A stretch of DNA of 64,000 bases, taken from contig NZ_CP036425.1 in NCBI RefSeq assembly GCF_007747445.1, positions 2,464,175-2,528,174 of the forward strand, read 5' to 3'. Below, piece by piece: positions 17,381 through 26,423 of this stretch (within the stretch, counting starts at the first letter, position 1; each line of letters starts with the position of its first letter). The notes beneath the pieces were generated by a model. The model was not told the origin of the DNA and made no database searches. It saw only the letters and a list, made by a program, of their open reading frames with translations. Position numbers and translations under genes: made by a program. Origin of the DNA: Poriferisphaera corsica (lineage in GTDB: Bacteria > Planctomycetota > Phycisphaerae > Phycisphaerales > Phycisphaeraceae).

Positions 17381-19102
17381 ATGGAATCGAATCAAGGCAA
17401 TTCACAGGAACAGGCTCCCGAAATTCAGGCAACCGCGGAGCAACCCGCTCAGCCGACACCAGAGCCAGCACCTGCTCAACCCGAGCAGACTGCAGAACCC
17501 GTCGCCGCAGAAACCCCAACACCCGCCGCACCTGCACCTGCAGAACCAGCGACGGAAACCAACCTCGAGAAAGAAATCGAAGCAGCGCTCGGCGGCCAAT
17601 CTCTCGACAAAATCATGGAAGCCGACGAAGCCAAAACCAAAGAGCTTGCAGAAGCCGCTTCAGCTGACTCAGATAACAAAGATCCAGGCGAGTTCCACTC
17701 TACCGTCCGTCGTGGCCGTATCGCTGCAATCCGCGGCGACGATGTCTTCATCGACCTCGCTGGCGAAGAACTGAAACTCCAGGGTGTTGTCCCTGCCGCT
17801 CAGTTTGATCGTCCTCCGCGTATCGGCACCATCATGGACTTCGTAGTTGACCACATCGACGAATCCCAAGGCCTCGTCTTCCTCTCACGCGAAGGCGCCG
17901 TCTCACAAGCGAACTGGCAACAGCTTAAAGCCGGCATGTCAATCGAAGCTCGCTGCACCGCCACCAACAAAGGCGGCCTCGAACTCGAACTCGTCGGCTC
18001 TATCAAAGGCTTCATGCCCGCATCACAAATCGACACACACCATGTCGAAGACCTTGAACAATTCGTCGGCCAAAAGCTCACAGGTGTCGTTCAGGAAATC
18101 GACCATAAAGCCAAACGCGTCGTGCTTTCACGTCGCCAACAGCTCGATATCGAACGTAAAGCAGCCAAAGAAAAAGTACTCGCTGAAATCGAAGTCGGAC
18201 AAGTCCTCACAGGCAAAGTCCGCTCAATCGTCGACTTCGGTGCATTCATCGACCTCGGCGGCGTAGACGGCCTCGTCCACGTCACCGACATGTCCTATAC
18301 CCATGTCAACAAACCAGCCGACTTCGTTAAAGTCGGTGAAGAGGTTGAAGTCAAAGTCCTTAAGCTCGACAAGGAAAAAGACCGCATCTCACTTGGCATG
18401 AAGCAAGTCAAGCCAGATCCTTGGTCACTCGTCGATGGTAAATACAAGGTTGGCGATCAGGTCGAAGGCAAGATCCTCCGCACTGCGAACTTCGGCGCTT
18501 TTGTCGAACTCGAAGCAGGCATCGAAGGCCTCCTCCCCATTTCTGAAATGTCATGGGGCCGTGTCCGCTCTGCGAACGATGTTGTCAAAGTCGGCGATAA
18601 AATCCACCTCGCTATCATCTCACTCGATCCAGAAAAACATAAAATGTCGCTCTCGATCAAGTCATCGCTCGGCGACCCTTGGGTTGGTGCAGAACATAAG
18701 TACGCGAAACTTTCCGTCATCAAAGGTAAGGTCCTTTCGCTTACCACATTCGGCGCATTTATCGAACTCGAATCTGGCGTCGAAGGTCTCATTCACATCT
18801 CAGAACTCTCCGACAAGCGTGTCCGCTCTGTCGACTCCGTTCTCAATGTTGGTGAAGAACATGAATTCCGCGTAATCGAAATCTCAGAGTCCGAACGCAA
18901 GATCAAACTTTCGATCAAAGCCATCGGCAAATCTGAAGAAGAAATCGCTAAATCATCTGAGCCACGTGGTGGCAAGCGTGACCCACGCCCATCACAAATG
19001 ACCTCCAGCAGACGTCCCAAACGCGACGACCTCAAATCAGGTCTCGGCGATGTTGGTGGCATGGGACTTGGCGGCCTCAAGCTCGAAGATTTCCTGAAAT
19101 AA
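17381..19102 (+). CDS. rpsA: Ribosomal protein S1 (five S1 domains)
   Basis: RNA-binding ribosomal protein that helps load mRNA on the 30S subunit. The first 100 residues are Q/P/A/E-rich and probably disordered. Five S1 units follow, the last three with clear repeats: VDFGAFIDLGGVDGLVHVTD, ANFGAFVELEAGIEGLLPIS and TTFGAFIELESGVEGLIHIS. The C-terminus is basic and then Gly-rich. The 573-aa length is similar to other S1 proteins, though E. coli S1 has six domains. There is no strong Shine-Dalgarno before the ATG, as is common for S1 genes. A clean terminator follows. Confidence 0.92.
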   Translation: MESNQGNSQEQAPEIQATAEQPAQPTPEPAPAQPEQTAEPVAAETPTPAAPAPAEPATETNLEKEIEAALGGQSLDKIMEADEAKTKELAEAASADSDNKDPGEFHSTVRRGRIAAIRGDDVFIDLAGEELKLQGVVPAAQFDRPPRIGTIMDFVVDHIDESQGLVFLSREGAVSQANWQQLKAGMSIEARCTATNKGGLELELVGSIKGFMPASQIDTHHVEDLEQFVGQKLTGVVQEIDHKAKRVVLSRRQQLDIERKAAKEKVLAEIEVGQVLTGKVRSIVDFGAFIDLGGVDGLVHVTDMSYTHVNKPADFVKVGEEVEVKVLKLDKEKDRISLGMKQVKPDPWSLVDGKYKVGDQVEGKILRTANFGAFVELEAGIEGLLPISEMSWGRVRSANDVVKVGDKIHLAIISLDPEKHKMSLSIKSSLGDPWVGAEHKYAKLSVIKGKVLSLTTFGAFIELESGVEGLIHISELSDKRVRSVDSVLNVGEEHEFRVIEISESERKIKLSIKAIGKSEEEIAKSSEPRGGKRDPRPSQMTSSRRPKRDDLKSGLGDVGGMGLGGLKLEDFLK

Positions 19103-19130
19103 AAACCGCCCCCACAATTAAACACTTCCA

Positions 19131-19157
19131 CGGCAACTCTCACGAGTTGCCGTTTTT
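19131..19157 (+). terminator. Intrinsic terminator of rpsA
   Basis: Nine-bp arms CGGCAACTC and GAGTTGCCG, TCAC loop, then five T. Confidence 0.95.
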
Positions 19158-19179
19158 CTAAACGCGAATCACACGCATC

Positions 19180-20508
19180 ATGACACATATCAACAAACCA
19201 ATCTCATCGCTCACTTCACCCGACGTTCTCATCATCGGCGCTGGTGCCGCAGGCCTCTTCGCCGCGATCCACACTGCACGCATCAACCCAAACCTAAACA
19301 TCCTCATCCTTGATTCAGCGAAGCAAGTCGGCACAAAAATCCTCGTCTCAGGGGGTTCACGTTGCAACGTCACTCACCACAAAGTTTCGCCAAAAGACTA
19401 CGCAGGTGCATCGAAAAACCAGATCAATAAAATTCTCAAATCTTACACTATCAAACAAACCATTAATTTCTTCGAACAGATCGGCATCTCTCTCAAACAA
19501 GAACCCACCGGCAAAATGTTCCCCACAACCGACTCGGCTCGTGATGTGCTCAACGCACTACTCTCCGAATGTAGCCGCCTTGGCATAACCATCCTGACCA
19601 ATCACAAAGTCTCATCTATTCAACCACTGCACTCACGTCCTCCTTCCTCACCTCAATTTGAAGTCCGTACTGAGAACACTCATCAATTCACACCTCGTAC
19701 CATCATTCTCGCTACTGGTGGCCGCTCCTTGCCCAAATCCGGATCAGACGGCTCTGGTTACACCCTCGCCCAGGCACTCGGCCACACCATCACCAACACG
19801 ACCCCTGCCCTCGTCCCACTCACCTTCCCAAAAGGCCATTATCTCACTTCCCTCTCTGGCCTCTCATTCGACACCACTCTCACACTCTCCGCTTCAACCG
19901 GCAAAACCATCCATCAGCACTCCGCCTCACTTTTACTCACACACTTCGGTCTCTCCGGCCCCGCCGCCATGGACATCTCTCGACACTTCATCGCCGCCAC
20001 GCAAAACGACCCTCACGCCAAACTCACCGCATCACTGATCAGCGATCAATCCAATCACTCATTCGAATCACTCGAGCAACAACTCATCGCCGCAGCAAAA
20101 CAATCCCCCACCTCCCACCTCATCAATCACATCACCAAAAACTACCTCGCCCACATCCCCGGCTCATCCAAGCTTTTAACCGCTATTTTCTCACACCACC
20201 TCAATATCGATCCCACAACACCGCTCGCCCAACTATCACGCGATCATCGCCGATCACTCATCCACACCCTTCTCGCACTCCCCCTCAATGTGACTGGCAA
20301 TCGCGGCTGGAACTACGCCGAGGTCACCGCAGGCGGCATCCCTCTCACCGAAATCAATCTCAAATCCATGTCCTCTCGTCACACCCCCAACCTCCACCTT
20401 ATTGGCGAAATCCTCAATGTAGATGGTCGTATCGGCGGGTTCAATTTCCAATTCGCTTGGTCCACCGCCTATATCGCCGCTCAAGCGATCTCCGCTTCCA
20501 TCGATTAA
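19180..20508 (+). CDS. FAD-dependent oxidoreductase of the BaiN/HI0933 family
   Basis: A 442-aa flavoprotein. The N-terminal DVLIIGAGAAGLFAA is the FAD-binding Rossmann motif, and GTKILVSGGSRCNVTH is the hallmark of this family. The C-terminal GGFNFQFAWSTAYIAAQAI is the second FAD-contact region. Physiological substrates of most members are unknown. The start is the first ATG in frame, 78 nt after the rpsA stop and just behind its terminator. Codons are strongly C-ending, in line with this region. Confidence 0.9.
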   Translation: MTHINKPISSLTSPDVLIIGAGAAGLFAAIHTARINPNLNILILDSAKQVGTKILVSGGSRCNVTHHKVSPKDYAGASKNQINKILKSYTIKQTINFFEQIGISLKQEPTGKMFPTTDSARDVLNALLSECSRLGITILTNHKVSSIQPLHSRPPSSPQFEVRTENTHQFTPRTIILATGGRSLPKSGSDGSGYTLAQALGHTITNTTPALVPLTFPKGHYLTSLSGLSFDTTLTLSASTGKTIHQHSASLLLTHFGLSGPAAMDISRHFIAATQNDPHAKLTASLISDQSNHSFESLEQQLIAAAKQSPTSHLINHITKNYLAHIPGSSKLLTAIFSHHLNIDPTTPLAQLSRDHRRSLIHTLLALPLNVTGNRGWNYAEVTAGGIPLTEINLKSMSSRHTPNLHLIGEILNVDGRIGGFNFQFAWSTAYIAAQAISASID

Positions 20509-20626
20509 ACCGATCTCAATTTCATCCACAGCACCTTTTCAACCCCTCACGCTCCCCTCGCCGATACGCTACAATAATCCCGTAACCCCTTATTCGGCAA
20601 CGAGACACAGAGAAGGAGCCGCCCAC

Positions 20627-21262
20627 ATGTACCGCCAACTCCCCAATGCACTCACCGTCTCACGACTCTTCTTCGCCGCATTCTTCTTCCTCACACTCAA
20701 TCAATACCGTTACGGCACCAACACTGACATCTACCTCATCGCCGCCACCGTCCTCTTCGTCATTGGTGCAATCACCGACGCCCTCGATGGCTACTACGCC
20801 CGTAAATGGGATGTCGTCTCAAAATTTGGCCGCATCGTCGATCCATTCTGCGACAAAATCCTCGTCGTCGGCGCTTTCATTTACCTCATGGGCGCCCGCT
20901 TTGTCATCCCCGAAAGCGCAGCTGATGGCGATTTCTTCAATATGGTCACAGGCATCTACCCCTGGATGGTCGTCGTCATTCTCGCACGCGAACTACTCGT
21001 CACAGGCATCCGTGGCGAACTCGAAGGTGATGGCATCAACTTCCAAGCCAACTGGTGGGGTAAGATCAAAATGATCCTCCAGTGCATCGTCATCCCCATC
21101 ATCCTCATCATTGTCTACCTCGACCCCAAGCAGCCTGGCCGCGAGTATCTTGCCATCATCCGCGATATCCTCGTCTACGCCACCGTCATCGCCACCATCA
21201 TCTCCGGCATCCCCTACATCACATCCGCCGCCTCACTCATCAAAGCAAACAAACCTCAATAA
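20627..21262 (+). CDS. pgsA: CDP-diacylglycerol-glycerol-3-phosphate 3-phosphatidyltransferase
   Basis: Makes phosphatidylglycerol phosphate, the first committed step of phosphatidylglycerol and cardiolipin synthesis, in the cytoplasmic membrane. The CDP-alcohol phosphotransferase motif is visible as DALDGYYARKWDVVSKFGRI followed by VDPFCDK. The 211-aa length fits. A strong AGAAGGAG 9 nt before the ATG at 20627 fixes the start; the upstream open frame to 20423 overlaps the previous gene and is rejected. Several membrane segments surround the motif. Symbol assigned on family grounds; other CDP-alcohol transferases share the motif. Confidence 0.9.
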   Translation: MYRQLPNALTVSRLFFAAFFFLTLNQYRYGTNTDIYLIAATVLFVIGAITDALDGYYARKWDVVSKFGRIVDPFCDKILVVGAFIYLMGARFVIPESAADGDFFNMVTGIYPWMVVVILARELLVTGIRGELEGDGINFQANWWGKIKMILQCIVIPIILIIVYLDPKQPGREYLAIIRDILVYATVIATIISGIPYITSAASLIKANKPQ

Positions 21263-21347
21263 TTCCTCCCCTTCATTTTCATCTTGCATTCATGAAGCCC
21301 ATAACGCTATCCTGCATCCTCATCGTCACAAAAACCAAGGGCAAACA

Positions 21348-22475
21348 TTGAATCATCACATCCTATCAATTCTTTCCATCTTCCTATTCACCCTCTCACC
21401 CGCATTGCACGCGCAAGACACAGCAAACGCGCAACAACAATACAACGAACTGCTCGAATACATCACATCCGTCGACGAACCAATCACACTCGAAGATTTT
21501 GCCTCCCGCTACCCCACCTCACCCGACAACCAAGCAAACAATACCCTTGCCGCACTCAAGCTGATCAAAGAACCAGAACCAAATAAAAAACCTAAAAACG
21601 CACTCCCATTCGTTCAATACGAATCATCCATCGAGAGTATCCTCACCCCAATTCCCTCTCACCTCAAGCCTATTATCGACGAACACTTAGCCCGCAACAA
21701 ACCTGCCCTTACCGCAATCCGCAACATTGATTTTACAAAGCCCTGCCAATACCCCATCAAATACACAGACGGCATCGCCGCTCTCTTGCCCCATCTCAGC
21801 CAATTGCGTCAGGCAATGCATTTGCTCCGACTCGATATCTACAACGCTTACCACACGCAAGATCACGCTCGCGTTTATGACAACATACTGACCATCCTAA
21901 ACCTCGCAGAATCGCTCAAAAATGAACCTATCGCCATATCACTCATGGTTCGTATATCCATTATTTCAACCGCCTTACAACTCATCGAACCCATCACCCA
22001 CAACGAAACAATCCCAGCAGACTACAAAACCAAAATCATCACATCCCTACAGCCAATCGATCTGCACAGTATCATCCCAGACGGCATCATGTTCGACCGA
22101 ACAAGTCTCATAGATATATCAATAGACGATTTTAAGCTCGCCTTGGAATTGGGAAATAAGCTTCCCGAAGACTTGGATGAATCCTACTACGTCGCCAGCA
22201 AGCACTACATCATCTACTACTACACCACACTGATCGACATGCACCGTAAAGGCAACGTATCAATTGAAGATTGGCGTACCACGCTTGGCGAAATCCCCCT
22301 CACCCACATGCCCGCAAAATTCCAACTCCTCCACCTAGGCGGCGAAACACGCATGTCCAACATAACTAAATGCAATATCGATCAAGCGATCAGCGCAATC
22401 AAAGACAACAAACCATTCACTTTCAACATCTCACTCGATCTCAATCCCTCAGATGCTCAAGAAGCCACTCCTTAA
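21348..22475 (+). CDS. Secreted protein, paralogue 1 of a three-gene family
   Basis: A 375-aa protein with an N-terminal signal sequence (ILSILSIFLFTLSPALHAQ). The start is a TTG at 21348 with AAGGG 6 nt upstream; no ATG lies at a sensible place. The helical middle (LRLDIYNAYHTQDHARVYDN, ILNLAESLKNEPIAI) aligns by eye with the proteins at 24800-26236 and 26424-27731, which have LIHLDALIAAHLKDNRR and similar. It lacks the C-terminal YxLxxGxYPxxLxxL module those two carry. Its last 35 bp overlap the convergent nucleoside hydrolase gene. Function unknown. Confidence 0.7.
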   Translation: MNHHILSILSIFLFTLSPALHAQDTANAQQQYNELLEYITSVDEPITLEDFASRYPTSPDNQANNTLAALKLIKEPEPNKKPKNALPFVQYESSIESILTPIPSHLKPIIDEHLARNKPALTAIRNIDFTKPCQYPIKYTDGIAALLPHLSQLRQAMHLLRLDIYNAYHTQDHARVYDNILTILNLAESLKNEPIAISLMVRISIISTALQLIEPITHNETIPADYKTKIITSLQPIDLHSIIPDGIMFDRTSLIDISIDDFKLALELGNKLPEDLDESYYVASKHYIIYYYTTLIDMHRKGNVSIEDWRTTLGEIPLTHMPAKFQLLHLGGETRMSNITKCNIDQAISAIKDNKPFTFNISLDLNPSDAQEATP

Positions 22476-23487
22476 ACTTCTTCGCGTCAACCCCATACAC
22501 ATAACACACCTCTTTACATGCCGCATCCTCATCCACACCCGCAACAACTTCCCCTACTTTCCTAACCGTCAGATAGTCTTTCATCTTCATCTCCTCACCC
22601 TTCATATCACTGAGCCCACGTTCCACTCTTGCAACCACCTCTTCGGTCTCAAACATGCCCGGATCTACAACATATCCCAATGCCAACGTATCAAACGGAT
22701 TAAACCCTTTCTCCTTCCCCGCCCCAAATTCTTTCTCCCACGCATCAAACCAGTGTTGCGTGGTTGCATAAATATAAATCCCTCGTCCGCCGCCTTCCGC
22801 GCGTAGCTTCTCTAAATCATCTCGTGTCAACCAAACCTGACTCGCCACCTCCCATGGCACCAACACCAACTCCACCTCACTCCGCAATAATACCTGCATC
22901 CCTTCTACATCATTCTCAAAATTCAAATCCGTAAATCTGATCTCATCCATCTCGCCTGATCGTAATTTTTGGCCCGGCCTCCGCCCTGCAACAACCACAA
23001 TTTTTTGTATCTTCTCCTGCAAATCCGGCCTCTTCAGCAACACCGTCGCCACATTCGTTACCGGCCCTGTTGCCAACACCACCATCGACTCATCCGCTTC
23101 CAAACCCTCCAAACCCGCAATCATCGCCTTCACCGCTTCCGTCTCTTCTCCTAAATCACGATCACTTTCAGCCCCAACATGCACACCTTCCGACCATAAA
23201 TACTCTGGCCCAAACGCTCTCACAATATTCCCACCGATCGCCTTCCCATACACCACCGGCGAATTCCCAAACACAACACTCACCCCACGGACGTCCACCC
23301 GCTCACTACTAAACCCCGCAATCATCATCAATCCATCATCAACCTCACCGATTCCGTTCGCCGGGTCAACATCCATCCAAACCTGTATCTTTTCCCCACC
23401 GCCCTCTACTTCACGATCGCTCACACCACCGCAACTCATCAGCCCATAGCTCACTAATACAACGACAACATACAATAGCCATCTCAT
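22441..23487 (-). CDS. Nucleoside hydrolase-like lipoprotein
   Basis: A 348-aa member of the inosine-uridine-preferring nucleoside hydrolase fold, predicted lipid-anchored (lipobox LMSC, Cys19). The N-terminal VWMDVDPANGIGEVDDGLMM is the metal-binding DxDPxNxxDDxxA-type loop with some drift, and LATGPVTNVATVL is the conserved mid-protein motif. AAGGTGA 8 nt before the ATG supports the start. It follows the thioribose-kinase-like gene by 26 nt in one operon, suggesting the pair acts in nucleoside salvage. A surface-anchored hydrolase is unusual for intracellular salvage. Confidence 0.85.
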   Translation of the reverse strand: MRWLLYVVVVLVSYGLMSCGGVSDREVEGGGEKIQVWMDVDPANGIGEVDDGLMMIAGFSSERVDVRGVSVVFGNSPVVYGKAIGGNIVRAFGPEYLWSEGVHVGAESDRDLGEETEAVKAMIAGLEGLEADESMVVLATGPVTNVATVLLKRPDLQEKIQKIVVVAGRRPGQKLRSGEMDEIRFTDLNFENDVEGMQVLLRSEVELVLVPWEVASQVWLTRDDLEKLRAEGGGRGIYIYATTQHWFDAWEKEFGAGKEKGFNPFDTLALGYVVDPGMFETEEVVARVERGLSDMKGEEMKMKDYLTVRKVGEVVAGVDEDAACKEVCYVYGVDAKKFKEWLLEHLRD

Positions 23488-23513
23488 ATCATTTCACCTT
23501 TCTCATCAGTCGT

Positions 23514-24641
23514 CTATCGCCATAGCGCCCGCCAATCACCATTCACAATAGCCTCACGCGCTCTCACCAACATTTCTGCTCGCCATCCATCACTCTTCTC
23601 AATCGGCAACTGCGCAACCCCAGCCAGCCGACGAATCACTTCATTCCCCGCAAAGCCACTCATCACCGAATCTCCTACACTTTCATACACAGCCAAAAAC
23701 CGTTCAACCACATCTATCTTTTGCTTAGACATCGCTGCATGCCCGACAAAAACACCCAGATCCACACTACGATGACCCACAAAACTGAATTCCCAATCCA
23801 GCACACCCCGTCTTCCGCGGATGCTCTCATTCCTCACTTTAATCGGCCTGTGCCAACTGCCCGGGTAATAATCACCATGCAACAGCACGCCCCCTCTTCC
23901 TTCAACATCCATGTATATCTCACCTAATTCTCGCACACCTTCACGCAACGGCTCATCCCGCCTTAAATCTTTCACAACCGCCAACAACCCTTTCTCAAAC
24001 CCATCTAGTCGTTCATCATTTTCACCGCCTCTATTCAATGGCTGCACAAACAGATACTCATAGTTCAACCGCCGCATATCCTCATTCTGCAACCCTTCCC
24101 GTACTTCCTTACTCAATTCCGCTCCATGCAACCGCTTCAACACACCTGCTAACCAATCAACTTCCTCTTCATCCATCCCCTTGCCTTGATAAAACGCATC
24201 GATCCCCAAACCTTCGCCCAGATCCTCAAGCCCCAGCATCCGCATCCCATCATCATACCCCACAACCCCCGGCACCCATTCCCTCACACCCACAATATCC
24301 CTAATTACACGATAGACCTCATACTCCTGCCCAACACGCTCCCACGGCGCAGCGATCTCCGGATATTTCTCAACCCAAGGCCGCCCCTGCTTTAAAATCA
24401 TCCGCCGACCACTTTCCCCCCTGCCCTCGTTTCCCTTCACATACACCCGCATTACCAAATTCATATTCCCCTCACCCGCCTGCTCAATCTTCTCAACCTT
24501 CGCTCGCCCTCCAATCCATCCTCGCCTACGCAGCAGATCCTCTATCAATGCAATATCACCACCACCCTCCAAATCCAGCCACACAAAACCCTTCTCTCGA
24601 TCTAATTCCTGCCGTCTGACCATTATTGATTCACTGAGCAT
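23514..24641 (-). CDS. APH-fold small-molecule kinase, S-methyl-5-thioribose kinase-like
   Basis: A 375-aa kinase of the aminoglycoside/choline kinase fold. QAGEGNMNLVMRVYVK with RRMILKQG is the nucleotide-binding part and resembles the GDGNLNxVF...ILKQ pattern of MtnK. The catalytic loop is LLHGDYYPGSW, and LDWEFSFVGHRSVDLGVF is the metal-binding region. Start at 24641, with GGGGA about 7 nt upstream; an in-frame ATG at 24668 is also possible. It is first in an operon with the nucleoside hydrolase-like gene. Methylthioribose as substrate is inference. Unusually rich in E, G and R, as the local strand skew predicts. Confidence 0.75.
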   Translation of the reverse strand: MLSESIMVRRQELDREKGFVWLDLEGGGDIALIEDLLRRRGWIGGRAKVEKIEQAGEGNMNLVMRVYVKGNEGRGESGRRMILKQGRPWVEKYPEIAAPWERVGQEYEVYRVIRDIVGVREWVPGVVGYDDGMRMLGLEDLGEGLGIDAFYQGKGMDEEEVDWLAGVLKRLHGAELSKEVREGLQNEDMRRLNYEYLFVQPLNRGGENDERLDGFEKGLLAVVKDLRRDEPLREGVRELGEIYMDVEGRGGVLLHGDYYPGSWHRPIKVRNESIRGRRGVLDWEFSFVGHRSVDLGVFVGHAAMSKQKIDVVERFLAVYESVGDSVMSGFAGNEVIRRLAGVAQLPIEKSDGWRAEMLVRAREAIVNGDWRALWR

Positions 24642-24799
24642 TATTTGTTCCCCAATCACCGCGCACATACCGACCGGCTACCTATATTTCAGCAACTTTC
24701 ACACCCAACTTCATCATCACTCCCCCCGTCATGATTAACCCTCTGTTATTCTGCCAACCCTCAGGTTATCATGCTCATGTACCCTTTCCGGAGAATGTC

Positions 24800-26236
24800 A
24801 TGCGCTTTATCATCTTCATTTTTCTGCTGATGTCCCCGCACATTTCAACCACTGCACAGCAACTCGAATACGATCTCCCCACGCGGGCAGCATTGCAAGA
24901 ACTCAAAGAAACCGCCACGCCCAGCTTCCCCACAGATCTCAACGACTATTACCCATCCGTACCCGATAATCAAAACGCCGCAACCCACTACCTTGCAGCC
25001 TATGATCTTCTTCAACCATTTTCACGCACAAAGTATTCAACTTCTATCCCCCTATTCGACCCCAATGACGCGACCATTTTCCACGCATGCGATCGCCTAC
25101 CAACCCACACCGCCGCTGCGTCTGAAAAATTTCTCCTCGATAATCAAAGCGCAATCAACCAACTCATCACCGCTTCAAAACAACACGACTCGCGCTACCC
25201 ATTAACATTCACCACTGATGATGCCCCCGACCTCTCTCATCACATTAAGATCCGCACACTCGCAAAATTGATCGAACTCCGCGCCATCATCGCAGCTCAC
25301 CACCTCCGCAACAATGAGTTTTTCGAGAACATCCTTCTCTACCTCCATCTCACGCAATCTCTCTCCAACGAGCCCACCATCACCGCCCATAACCTGCAGC
25401 TCAACCTCTACGAAAATCTCTTCAATCAGATCGAGCGTGCCACCGTCTATCAGCGTCTCACCGCAGAACAGCTCCAAACTCTACAGAATAAACTGGAAGA
25501 CATCAGCCTTCTCTACACCTACCGTCGCGCTCTGATAGGCGAACGAGCCCTCATGCTTGTCATCACCAAGCACGACCCCTACCAGTACATCGGTTCCCTT
25601 GAACAGCGATCTGCCATCAAAACCAACCTCGGCACCTACCTTGATATCATGCAGCAGCTCATTGACGCCCCAGAATACCCCGCCGTCAATGCTTCCGATT
25701 CTGTTAACCTCGTCATTAATCTCCCAGACAAACTCGCACTAATACGTGAAATTTTTATCGACTTCACCAACTCCCTTCAACAAACCCGAGATCTCTACAC
25801 GCGGCAGCAACTCACCATCACCGCCCTTGCGATTGAGCAATACCGCCTCATCCAGCATGGCCAGTTCCCCCCAACCCTCAATTCACTCATCCCCACACAC
25901 CTTCTTCAAATCCCACGTGACCCCTATCTCCCAGCCCGCCCACTGAAATACCGCTATGACGAGTCCGGCGCCGTCGTCTACTCCATCGGCTTTGACCTCA
26001 TCGACAATCACGGCCGCGAACGTACGCCACTCGGTGATCGCCTGCTCGGCCATCCCCCTCTCACCATCACCAACACCTCACCGGACAATCCTGATCTCAC
26101 CGATATCACCATCTCCTTCCTCGACTACCAAAAGACCCATTTCCCAGTTCAACCTCCGTCTCATCCCAACACACCTGCCCTCCAAGAACCAACCGACGAA
26201 TCTTCTGTTCTTGACGAGCTCATGATGGATTTCTAA
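24800..26236 (+). CDS. Secreted protein, paralogue 2, with a pseudopilin-like C-terminal motif
   Basis: A 478-aa protein with a signal sequence (MRFIIFIFLLMSPHISTTAQ). GGAG about 7 nt before 24800 supports the start. The middle is helical. The C-terminal part reads LAIEQYRLIQHGQFPPTLNS, then a DPYLPARPLKYRY segment and IGFDLIDN. This resembles the outer domain of GspG-type pseudopilins (Y-x-G-x-P...DPW..P..Y). No prepilin cleavage site is present, so it is not itself a pilin. It precedes its paralogue by 187 bp. Role unknown; a periplasmic or surface protein is likely. Confidence 0.75.
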   Translation: MRFIIFIFLLMSPHISTTAQQLEYDLPTRAALQELKETATPSFPTDLNDYYPSVPDNQNAATHYLAAYDLLQPFSRTKYSTSIPLFDPNDATIFHACDRLPTHTAAASEKFLLDNQSAINQLITASKQHDSRYPLTFTTDDAPDLSHHIKIRTLAKLIELRAIIAAHHLRNNEFFENILLYLHLTQSLSNEPTITAHNLQLNLYENLFNQIERATVYQRLTAEQLQTLQNKLEDISLLYTYRRALIGERALMLVITKHDPYQYIGSLEQRSAIKTNLGTYLDIMQQLIDAPEYPAVNASDSVNLVINLPDKLALIREIFIDFTNSLQQTRDLYTRQQLTITALAIEQYRLIQHGQFPPTLNSLIPTHLLQIPRDPYLPARPLKYRYDESGAVVYSIGFDLIDNHGRERTPLGDRLLGHPPLTITNTSPDNPDLTDITISFLDYQKTHFPVQPPSHPNTPALQEPTDESSVLDELMMDF

Positions 26237-26321
26237 TCCCACTCGAAATTCTCAATGCACTAACATCTAACTCATCCTTAGACAGCTATCCACCGTGCTG
26301 TTCACCCATACACCCATTTGC

Positions 26322-26327
26322 TATAAT
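26322..26327 (+). promoter_or_regulatory. Possible -10 box for the gene at 26424
   Basis: TATAAT with TGTTCA 17 bp upstream (26299-26304). It lies 97 nt before the chosen start codon. Confidence 0.35.
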
Positions 26328-26423
26328 CAAATCAGCCATATCAGTCTTTCTTTTGGCCTTTTCTCGCCGACTGAAATTCTTTCACAGTACGCGATTTCAA
26401 AACCACACACGGATGTACGTGCT

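Noticed and set aside
17269-17667. 132-aa plus-strand frame before and within rpsA
   Set aside because: Runs into the S1 N-terminus in another frame; low-complexity arginine/serine content.
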